From: a bacterium
GTDB taxonomy: Bacteria > Bacillota > Bacilli > Lactobacillales > Streptococcaceae
Length of the DNA stretch: 17,873 nucleotides
Direction of reading: 5' to 3'
Assembly: GCA_905221065.1 (NCBI GenBank)
Contig: CAJNBS010000024.1
Location: 1-17,873, forward strand
Shown: one piece after another, positions 7,388-16,100 of the stretch
Layout of the letters: each line of letters opens with the position of its first letter
How positions within the stretch are numbered: the stretch's first letter is position 1
The notes under the pieces: generated by a model
Database searches by the model: none
Told to the model about the DNA's origin: nothing
The model's input: only the letters and a program-made list of their open reading frames with translations
Program-made: the position numbers and the translations under genes

Positions 7388-9076
7388 TTATCTCGTTTCA
7401 ACTAAAATATGAGCTTGATCAACCAACTGTCCATCAACAGTCAGATTCAGATAGAAATCCAAGGTCTTGTCGGCAGCAAAATACAGGGTTGGTATGGTCA
7501 GGTCTTTTTTGCTTTCCCCAGCTTGAAATTGAAGGAATTGAATCTCATCCTGATAGGCGACGCCATGAACACCTGTCCCCGGTTGAATCGAAATCTTAGC
7601 CTCCAAAGGAGTACTACTTTCGCTACGTTCAACCTTAAAATGAAGAGTCTCTCCCTTTGCCACAGCTAGACTTTTTTCTGCAAATACTAGCCCCTGAACA
7701 ACTTCTTTGTTTACTAAGCTAGGAGTTTTATAAAGTGAAATTTTTGTTAAAACGGGCAAATCTTGTGCCTCCGTAATCATCACGCGCACCTTCTGTGCCT
7801 CTACCAGCGGCCCTCGCAAGAGGCGCTTATGACCAACTGTGAATCCCGTTCCAAATTCCTGCCAGACGCCGTCCACCTCTACTTGCACATGAAAAGCAGC
7901 GATTCGTTGCCCTGGCTTCAAATTTTCTCTTAACTCAATTACATCAAAAGTTTTAGGTGACCCTAAGTCGAGTTCTAACTGGATGGGCAGGTCTGCATCG
8001 CTTGCCCATGAACTAGTCTCAAGACCGTCTGTCAGATGATGACAGGCAAAGTCTGCGGAAAGTGCTGGACCAGATACCTTGGCTCCCAGAGCCAAATCTT
8101 CCCTATAGAGCTCGTCACGGTAGGCAGCAAATTCATAGAGGCGCTGGATATCTTTCTCATCAAGGAGCCCATCTTGATTCGGTGGGACATTGAGCAAGAG
8201 AGGGGTGCCTCTCCCTACCGAGTGAAAGTAGACTTCGACCAACTCTTCAAGTGACTTAGGATCCTGATCCTCATGGTAAAACCAGCCCGGCCGGATGGAA
8301 ACATCTGCCTCTCCGATTGAAAAAATCGTGCCTGAAGGATCTCCGTGCTGAAGATAATCCAACTCTGCTTCTGTTCCTAGTTGATCTGGATTCACCTTTT
8401 GCCACAGGGGATCACCTGCATACCCTCGTTCATTGCCAATCCAGCGAATGCTGGTGCCTTCTGTTGAAAAAATCAAGCAATCGCCCTGCAGGTCACGAAT
8501 GGTTTCAAACCATTTTTCAAATTCATAATTGACCTTTTGAGCGCCTTCTCCTCTGGCACCATCCATCCAGACCTCAGCAAATTTTCCTCCATTGCCATAG
8601 GCAGGATTTGATAAGATTTCCTTCAACTGTGCCAGATAATAGGCATTATAGTCCGCTTCTCGCTCCACATGATAGAGAGAACTGTGGGCATCCCAAGGCG
8701 ATAGGTAGACCCCCATGTCCATATCAAACTCTGTGGCAGCTTGGGATACCTCGAGGAGCAAGTCCCCCTCTCCATTCCTCCAAGGACTGTCCTTGACCGA
8801 ATAATCTGTGTGAGCCGTCGTATAGAGGACAAAGCCATCGTGGTGCTTGACCACCAAAATCAACTTTTTAAAGCCCGTTTCCTTGAGGACGCGAACCCAC
8901 TCACGCGCATCTAACCTGGTCGGATTAAAGCGTTCAGGATCCTCCTGACCTGTCCCCCATTCCTGGTCATAAAAGGTATTAGGGCCAAAATGGATAAAGG
9001 CTGCTAGTTCATCCTCTAAATAAGCTAGCTGGGCCTGACTAGGCAAGGGGCCGTGCGGTTTTATTTCTCTTACCAT
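7388..9076 (-). CDS. GH29 subfamily B alpha-1,3/4-L-fucosidase
   Basis: This 562-residue enzyme is expected to release fucose linked alpha-1,3 or alpha-1,4 to GlcNAc, as in Lewis a/x type structures; subfamily B members usually need the neighbouring galactose. The GH29 barrel covers about 1-340, with FIHFGPNTFYDQEWGTGQ at 27-44, substrate-site HHDGF at 78-82, nucleophile D172 (AEVWMDGARG) and acid/base E216 (RWIGNERG). A galactose-binding or F5/8C-like sandwich covers about 345-460 (LELDLGSPKTFDVIELREN), followed by a beta C-terminal domain. No signal peptide or wall anchor is present, so it should be cytoplasmic. Its ATG is one base after the GH2 stop, with an AGGAAG site inside the GH2 end, so translation is probably coupled. 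Length is normal for the family. Confidence 0.93.
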   Translation of the reverse strand: MVREIKPHGPLPSQAQLAYLEDELAAFIHFGPNTFYDQEWGTGQEDPERFNPTRLDAREWVRVLKETGFKKLILVVKHHDGFVLYTTAHTDYSVKDSPWRNGEGDLLLEVSQAATEFDMDMGVYLSPWDAHSSLYHVEREADYNAYYLAQLKEILSNPAYGNGGKFAEVWMDGARGEGAQKVNYEFEKWFETIRDLQGDCLIFSTEGTSIRWIGNERGYAGDPLWQKVNPDQLGTEAELDYLQHGDPSGTIFSIGEADVSIRPGWFYHEDQDPKSLEELVEVYFHSVGRGTPLLLNVPPNQDGLLDEKDIQRLYEFAAYRDELYREDLALGAKVSGPALSADFACHHLTDGLETSSWASDADLPIQLELDLGSPKTFDVIELRENLKPGQRIAAFHVQVEVDGVWQEFGTGFTVGHKRLLRGPLVEAQKVRVMITEAQDLPVLTKISLYKTPSLVNKEVVQGLVFAEKSLAVAKGETLHFKVERSESSTPLEAKISIQPGTGVHGVAYQDEIQFLQFQAGESKKDLTIPTLYFAADKTLDFYLNLTVDGQLVDQAHILVETR

Positions 9077-9077
9077 A

Positions 9078-12000
9078 CTACTTCCTATCTACATTTTTCT
9101 TTACTTTTTTAGCATGCACTTGCAATTCTGTTAAGGCTAGAGGGCTTGCCAAGCCGTCAAATCGAAGACGAAGGGCGTAAGTTTCCACCTTATCAAATTC
9201 AAAACGAAGCTCTTCATCCTTATCACTTGACACTTTTCGGACAGCTGACACAGGGTGCCAATTCTCCTCTTGCTTGAGCAGAGAATCCTTGTCCAAATGG
9301 TTAGGAGTCCGAGGCAAGGCAGGTTCATTCCCCACATAATAATCAATAAAGGTAGGATTCACCACCACGTAATCTTGATTTTCAACATAATACAAGGTCA
9401 CATTATCCACAAATTGCGGTTTTAAAATCCCTGCATCTCCAAAAAGAATACCGACGCTGGCTTGCTCTGACTTGGCAATCCAAGTATTGGCTGTCGATTT
9501 CTTCCTAGCAACAACCTTGTCATTGAGGTAAGAGGCTGGGTGATTAGGCTCTGAGTGGGAAGCAAAGATCAGAGGCAGGTTAGACCCTGTCCACTGATTG
9601 GAAATAACTTCCCCATCTACACTAGCATCTGTCACATGAGTGGTGACTGTTGCTGGCAACTCACAGCCCATTACCCGACCTGTAAGCACACATTCTCCTA
9701 CCTGAGCATAGATTTGAGGATCGAGTTCATCCCAAGTCACCTTGGCCGTATCTCGTCTGCCATCTGATAAGATTAGCTTAACTCGGTCTGGTAAGTGTGG
9801 AGCTTCCTTGACAAGCGTCCAAACCCTTTCAGGCTCAATAGCGCAAATCCCTTGGACACAAACCTGAGCCGAAGCCTTTAGATCCAGATCCTCTAGCTGG
9901 CCAGATACCGTAAATTCGTGAAATTTTTCCAAATCTTCTTTAGGAATTACCTCCCAAACAACCTTGACTCGTTTTGCACTACCGGACTCATAGTCCACCA
10001 AGACCGAGGACGGAAACTGTGGATAAATCCCCTTAGCTGTATACAAGCGAAGCAGTCTTACAGAAACTGCCTTCCCTAGTGAGGTATTGTCTGCGACCTG
10101 CAAATGAGTTTGATAGGTTTTCCCTTGATAAATGGCGCGGATAGCCAAGTCGCCTGCAGACAAGCAATGAAGCACCCCCTGCTTGATAATGGCATGGGCA
10201 CTACCACTCGTCTCCCAAATTACTTCACTATTCCCCACCTTGTTCACAGGGTTATCCACAGTTTGTGGATAAAGTCCAATAACTGGGGAATCTCCTTCTT
10301 GTAAACTATCTTGATTGTCCACTCGAATCTCAAACAAGCTCTTATTTTTCACTGGTTGGAAAGCCAAAGCCTCTCCCACTAAGAGATCAAAACTTGCTGG
10401 CTCTAGCCCTCTAGCACTGGCTTTTACTCTCACTTGACCTGCCTGATCCAAGCTTTGAACTAAAACAACACCCCTGCCATGAAAGGCTTTCCTCTTAAAC
10501 CGACCATTTTTCTGAGCCTGATAACGTTCACGACTGGCCTGTCTGCCGTTATCCACACCCACAATGCGAGCAGGGCCTGCAATTTCAAAATGAAGTTGAT
10601 TGGAAGCAGTCGGCACCCAATTTCCATCCTTGTCCAATACATCAAAATAGAGATAAAGAATATCTTGCCCATCTGGCTCCAGTTTTGTTTTCTCGGCATG
10701 TAGCCCGATTTTGGCTGGTTTACCTGCAGTCACCACCCTATCTTCTGCCACAAGCTGACCTTGACAGTCACAGGCTACAGCACGCAATTCTCCTGGTTGA
10801 TAAGGCAAACGCCATTCGAGATAAAGTTGGTCAGAACTTGCTCCCTCTTGGTATTTTCTACCATCTGAGGTCCATTTTTCCTGAAAGGTCTTCCTACCTT
10901 GAGATTTTCCATTTAGAAATAGCTCTACTGAACCAGCATTTGAATACACTCGAACAGGGATATCCCCATACTTATCCACAACTTGTTGATAACTCTTGTG
11001 AATTTCCCAATTCCAGTGAGGTAAGATATGAACCATGTGATGCTGATCTAGGTCCAACCACTGACTTTGATAGAGATAATAGTCATTTTTAGGAATCCCT
11101 GCCGTGTCCACAATCCCAAAATAGGAACTCTTGACGGGCGTGTCATTTTGATTGTGCCAAGGAGTCGGCTCACCGATATAGTCCACTCCTGTCCAGATAA
11201 ACTGACCTGCATAGTCTAGCCGATTTCGATCTGCTATCCAAGCAGCCGTCGCCGTCTTCCCCCAAGGAACCCGATCATTGCCATAGTCTGACTGTTCAAA
11301 ATTCCGCACGCGACGATTATCCCCAACCCATTCCTTATCTGGTCGAAAATAGCTGTCACGCGTCCGTGTAGCCGATGAGGTTTCAGACCCATAAAGTCGC
11401 CACTTGGGATGTCTTTTGCGAATCGTGTCAATATTATCTTCCGAGTAGTTCAAGCCCACCACATCCAGCAAATTGGCTATCTTCTCATGACCTCCAGAAC
11501 CATCGCCAAAGCGGAATTGGTCCATTCCCATAGTCACAAAACGGCTATCATCAACCTCCTTAACCCTTTCTAGCAAGCGTTTGATCGTCTTCAATGAATG
11601 AGCATCTCCATTTGCTTCGCTGACTTCATTTCCCAAGGACCACATAAAGATAGCTGGATTGTTCTTGCCACGCTCAATCATAGTGCGCAAATCGTAATCT
11701 GACCAAAAATCGCCTACCTTCGCTTCTGGATGAGTCGCTTCTTCCTCAAAAAAGCGACCATAGTCATATTCTTTCTTGCCTCCATACCAGGTATCAAAGG
11801 CTTCTTCTTGGATGAGGATACCCATTTTGGCAGCCAAATCCAGCAAAATGCTACTGGCTGGATTATGGGTAATTCGAATAGCATTGACCCCCATTTCCTT
11901 CATCTGGCGCAAGCGTCTCTCGGCAGCTGACTTGTTTTCCACAGCTCCCAGCGCTCCGTAGTCATGGTGCAGACAAACCCCATGAATCTTCAACCAGCGA

Positions 12001-12866
12001 TCATTTAGAAAGAAGCCCTTATCCGCTTGCCAATCCATATAGCGATAACCAAAGGTCTCCTCTTCTTCATCAACCAAGACGCCATTTTTGTACAGGCGAG
12101 TCTTCAATTGGTAAAGGTGAGGATGGTCAATATCCCAAAGCAAGGGTTGAAAAATTGATATTGCTTGTTGGAAAGAATATTTGTCCCCAGCTTCAATCAC
12201 TACAGAGTCTGTCGCCTGCCAGTCTGACAGCTGCTGTCCATCATACCAGATACTCTGTTCCAAATATACCGACACAGACTGAGGCCCATCATTTGAAATC
12301 TTGCTTTCAAGCTGGGTTTCCACCCATCCATCTCTTTGTTCCTTTAGCTTGGGACTTGCTATCTTAATCCCATACAAATCTAGATGAACTGCATCTGTAA
12401 TCAACAATTTCACTTCTCGATAAATACCGCTACCCGAATACCAACGACTGCTAGGTTGCTGATTTTCCACAAAAACCGCAAGATGGTTGGCACTCCCATC
12501 GTTTCTTAGATAAGGAGTGATATCATAAGAAAAAGGTGTATAGCCATTTGGATAATAGCCCAGCACTTGCCCGTTGATATAGACTTGAGCATTCATGTAA
12601 ACGCCATCAAAGAGCAAACGCACCGAAACAAGACTGGCATCTTCTTCCAAGTAAAACTGTGTTCGATACCAGGCTTGACCCCCGTTTAACTGACCACCCT
12701 CATTTTGCGCTGGCGAATAATGGTCAAAATCATTGTAAATACTCCAGTCATGGGGCACTTGAATCGCCTGCCAATTTTCCCTCTGAAAATCCGGTGCCAA
12801 GGCTTCTTCTTTCCCCACCTCCTGGCTAAAAAACCAGTGATTTCGTAAAACTTCTTCTCTTCTCAT
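9078..12866 (-). CDS. GH2 beta-galactosidase, BgaA-like but without secretion or anchoring signals
   Basis: This 1262-residue enzyme likely hydrolyses terminal beta-galactosides. It has the GH2 sugar-binding jelly roll (about 1-155), Ig-like middle domain (about 160-275) and TIM barrel (about 277-600). Acid/base E414 lies in MWSLGNEVSEANGD and nucleophile E495 in LYGSETSSATRTR. The barrel resembles pneumococcal BgaA closely (QFIWTGVDYIGEPTPWHNQN). The tail holds a DUF4982-like segment, more Ig-like folds including two Big_4-type repeats (about 935-1075), and a C-terminal sandwich. Unlike BgaA, it begins MRREEVLRNHWFF with no YSIRK signal and ends at KKNVDRK with no LPXTG. AGAGGA lies 8 bases before the ATG. 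It is first in an operon with the fucosidase. Beta-galactosidase is the best call, but other GH2 specificities cannot be excluded by reading alone. Confidence 0.92.
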   Translation of the reverse strand: MRREEVLRNHWFFSQEVGKEEALAPDFQRENWQAIQVPHDWSIYNDFDHYSPAQNEGGQLNGGQAWYRTQFYLEEDASLVSVRLLFDGVYMNAQVYINGQVLGYYPNGYTPFSYDITPYLRNDGSANHLAVFVENQQPSSRWYSGSGIYREVKLLITDAVHLDLYGIKIASPKLKEQRDGWVETQLESKISNDGPQSVSVYLEQSIWYDGQQLSDWQATDSVVIEAGDKYSFQQAISIFQPLLWDIDHPHLYQLKTRLYKNGVLVDEEEETFGYRYMDWQADKGFFLNDRWLKIHGVCLHHDYGALGAVENKSAAERRLRQMKEMGVNAIRITHNPASSILLDLAAKMGILIQEEAFDTWYGGKKEYDYGRFFEEEATHPEAKVGDFWSDYDLRTMIERGKNNPAIFMWSLGNEVSEANGDAHSLKTIKRLLERVKEVDDSRFVTMGMDQFRFGDGSGGHEKIANLLDVVGLNYSEDNIDTIRKRHPKWRLYGSETSSATRTRDSYFRPDKEWVGDNRRVRNFEQSDYGNDRVPWGKTATAAWIADRNRLDYAGQFIWTGVDYIGEPTPWHNQNDTPVKSSYFGIVDTAGIPKNDYYLYQSQWLDLDQHHMVHILPHWNWEIHKSYQQVVDKYGDIPVRVYSNAGSVELFLNGKSQGRKTFQEKWTSDGRKYQEGASSDQLYLEWRLPYQPGELRAVACDCQGQLVAEDRVVTAGKPAKIGLHAEKTKLEPDGQDILYLYFDVLDKDGNWVPTASNQLHFEIAGPARIVGVDNGRQASRERYQAQKNGRFKRKAFHGRGVVLVQSLDQAGQVRVKASARGLEPASFDLLVGEALAFQPVKNKSLFEIRVDNQDSLQEGDSPVIGLYPQTVDNPVNKVGNSEVIWETSGSAHAIIKQGVLHCLSAGDLAIRAIYQGKTYQTHLQVADNTSLGKAVSVRLLRLYTAKGIYPQFPSSVLVDYESGSAKRVKVVWEVIPKEDLEKFHEFTVSGQLEDLDLKASAQVCVQGICAIEPERVWTLVKEAPHLPDRVKLILSDGRRDTAKVTWDELDPQIYAQVGECVLTGRVMGCELPATVTTHVTDASVDGEVISNQWTGSNLPLIFASHSEPNHPASYLNDKVVARKKSTANTWIAKSEQASVGILFGDAGILKPQFVDNVTLYYVENQDYVVVNPTFIDYYVGNEPALPRTPNHLDKDSLLKQEENWHPVSAVRKVSSDKDEELRFEFDKVETYALRLRFDGLASPLALTELQVHAKKVKKNVDRK

Positions 12867-12901
12867 ACAAACATTCCTCTTTAAACGAATCGATTTACTT
12901 G

Positions 12902-12930
12902 ACTATAGCACAAAACAAAAGCGCTTTCAA
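12902..12930 (-). promoter_or_regulatory. Promoter of the GH2-GH29 operon
   Basis: TTGAAA (12925-12930, five of six consensus) is separated by 17 bases from TATAGT (12902-12907, five of six). A TG one base upstream of the -10 makes it extended. Transcription is predicted to begin near 12895, giving a leader of about 30 bases before the ATG at 12866. This is among the best promoters in the window. Confidence 0.85.
12916..12930 (-). promoter_or_regulatory. CcpA cre site overlapping the -35 of the glycosidase operon
   Basis: TTGAAAGCGCTTTTG on the minus strand fits the cre consensus WTGNAANCGNWNNCW except at the penultimate base, with a perfect AAAGCGCTTT core palindrome. Its first six bases are the -35 hexamer, so bound CcpA with HPr-Ser-P would block RNA polymerase. 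This predicts repression by glucose and induction on host glycan sugars. Confidence 0.8.
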
Positions 12931-13052
12931 GATTTCCTCCGTCACTCCCTAAATACTCAGAAAAGATTCTATAATTTGTGGAAAAGTCTGAAAATCACTC
13001 CATGTTCATATAAACTGTCATTTTTAAGAAATAAGATCAAATCTGACAAGAG

Positions 13053-13094
13053 CAAAAAAAACACCCCTCTGAATGTTCATTCCAGAGAGATGTT
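13053..13094 (-). terminator. Intrinsic terminator of the zinc metalloprotease gene
   Basis: In minus-strand RNA, AACATCTCTCTG (13083-13094) pairs along its full length with CAGAGGGGTGTT (13060-13071), with two G-U wobbles, and is followed by an 8-base U run (13054-13061 on the plus strand as A). It begins 10 bases after the stop codon and separates the protease from the glycosidase operon. Confidence 0.9.
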
Positions 13095-13103
13095 CCTTTT
13101 GTC

Positions 13104-16100
13104 TTAGCTATTGTAAATCGATTGTCTAAAGTCATCTGAATCTTTGAGATAAGCTTTATAAATCGCTTTTTTCAGTTTTTGAACGGGTGTTTCGATAAAT
13201 TTAAACTTTTTAGCCGTTGTATTGCCTGATTTTATTTGAGCAAGTTCTTCTTTAACAGCTTTCTGCATCAAGTCACTTAACTTCTGACTTGTCAGCCTTA
13301 TTTGCTGACCTTCATATTGGATTGTCAAAGGTTTCAATTGATCAATCTTAGCTACTCTTTCCTTGAACTGTGCTTTTTTGAACTCAGTATAGCTCTTACC
13401 ATTCAAAACTTTATTGAAAATGTAAGTATCAGACAAAGGCTTGTTTTCAGCCTCTGCTGCTTCTTTAAACTGATTTGACACATAAGGAACAAATCCTTCA
13501 TAGTAGCCCAAAGCAGCCATCAATTCAAAGGCTTGTTTTCTAAAGGTGATATCTCCACTCATACCAGAGTCATTTTGACTAACACCATAAATGGTATCAA
13601 ACATATCAACGAAATAATAACCATTTGCTGCAATTTTTCCTTTATCTGAAAAACCAGCAATGATATAACGATTGACCAGAATATGATTGTCAATCAAACT
13701 ATCAATATCTGTCAATTTTTTGGCATCTTCTAAGGTCAGAGCTTGAATTTCCTCACTCTTATGAGTTGGTTTAACCGCTGTATTGCGGTAATCTACCCAA
13801 GTTCTAGGACCTGTTGAATTTATCGGCATTATTTTTTTGAAATAACTCATCTTGTCTTCTGCAGATAAGCCTTTACTTGCCTCTGCTTCTAGGTAATCTA
13901 GAGTATAAAGGACATCAAAACTTCCCTTCATGTAAGATTGTAAATCTTCTGCCGTTTTAAATCGATCGGGTGTTTTATTGTAAAATCCATTCTTATCACT
14001 CTCATCATATACAAAGTTGAGATTGAAGTAAGTATCCTTTTCTGGATTATAGGAGTTTTCAAAAATACCACGCGCATAAAACTCTGCTCCTGTACCATCT
14101 CGACGACCGTGATTATTAAACAAGACCGTTCTATCTAGTAAGTGCGTCATTTCATGAGAATAAGTCGCTGAACCTCTATCATCCAAAACCCTATCTATAA
14201 AGTAACGGACACCTAATCCATTAGCCTCAGCTCCCACCTTACTTACTGGAGAATAGTAATTCATAGGAGTCATAAATTGGTCGACTCCCTTATCAGCTCC
14301 ACTACCAGAAGCTGGTGACCAAGTGCTATCAATCTGGGCATTCGGATTGCTTGTATATTTCTTCATCGTATCAATAATCAAGCGATTTGTCAGCAACTTA
14401 TCACGATTTTCTGGTTTTGTTATACGATAAAGAGTATCAACATAGTTGGCTTGTTGTACAGCCGCCTTTTCAATTAAAGACTTGACTCTAGCAAGCTCAG
14501 ACTGATACTTAGTTGGATTAGACTGGGCAAGAGAAGTATCTATATAGGAACCAATATTACCATAGGTAATTGTCGCCATATTACTAATCACGTAAACATT
14601 TGGTTCTTTCACATTTAAAAGTCCCAAAATAGCAGCCATATTAGCCTCTTGTTTACGAGGATCCTTTTCTCCAGCTGTCAACTTGCTATACAGCCCGACA
14701 TGCGCTGAAGGATTTTCCTTAGATGATTTTTCAACAATCATAGCTTGGCTAGATTTTTTAAGCCAGGTATCCGCATCATCTGACGTAAAGAGTTGGCGAT
14801 TGCTGTCTAAAAATTCCTTCAAGCTAGCCTTACCTGTAATGGTAGATAAGTATTTTGTAAATGTTTGAGGACTATTGGTCAATTTCATCTCTTCATAAGA
14901 CATGGATCCTAATTTTTTCAAACTATCCAAGGCGGTCATTGTCTTATTGCCAAATGAACTTGGATTAAAGGCCAGAATATCACGAATATTCGTGTCCCCA
15001 AATTGAATATTATAAAAACGATTGATATAAGACAGTCCCAACAAGATCTGCTCTTTGTATTGCTCCAGCTCTTGTTTGACCTTACTGCGATTTTCAGGGG
15101 TATCTCCTATAATTCCCAAAGTATGTGAGGCAATCTTTTTGAAACTTGACTCAGCTTGCATCTTCGTCTGATCAAAGCTTTCTTGAATTGACAGTTTTTG
15201 AAGATACTCTGTACGCAACATATCTTTGACCTCTTGGTCAGTGATATTTGGGTGTGTTTTTCTGAGCGCAATTCTCTTTGTTATAATATCTCGAGGATCA
15301 TAGACAGGCTCCAACTGTGCTTTTAATTTACTATCATTTAAGAAATCTACTGACCTCGCGCTTGTGGTAAGAGCAGACACATCTACAGCATCTTCTCTCT
15401 CACTATTGTCTGGAAGGAGGTGTGGTTTATCCTCCTGACTACCAACTAAAATAACTCTCGGTTTCATTGGTTTTGTTATTTGACTCACTTCCTGAGGATT
15501 AATCAATTCACCAGTTTGTTCATTGATAGCGTAAGTTCTGGTAAGTGTATTCTCACCAACTTCTCCTTCAGAGACTACCTTTTCTATGTTTTTAGCAAGT
15601 GAAGAATCCTCTCTTCGCTCCTCAGTAACAGCAATCGGTTGTATTACTTTTTCCACATTACCAACTTGAATCACTTTATCTACTGCTGAATTTACTTGTT
15701 TAGTAGTATCAGATACCGTCACCTGACCTGTTGACTTATCTAGTTGATAAGTCGTCCTAGTTTCCACCGAACCATCACTCCCTGCAACCGCTACTTCCTC
15801 TTGTCTGAACTCCAAAGCAGGATTCACTTGGTAAATCGTTTTATGAGATAGGACAGTAGTTTCAACACTCGGTTTAGTTCCAACTTCTACAACTTGATCA
15901 ACTTTATTAGCTACTATTTTGACAGTTTTATTCTCAGAAATATTTCCACTTGCTTGATCTTTAGTATAGGTAGTAGTAACTTGTTCTTGTCCCTCAACAC
16001 CCGGAATTTTTACTCTTGTAACACCGTGGTCTAGTGCCTCATTCTTTTCATAAATGGTTTCATAAGAAACAGCTTTGGTCTCTACTTTGGTCTGAGGAAG

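Noticed and set aside
7376..7411. Tiny plus-strand frame with AGGAAA before an ATG (MKIFYLVSTKI)
   Set aside because: Eleven codons overlapping the end of the fucosidase gene, with no conserved feature or promoter seen.
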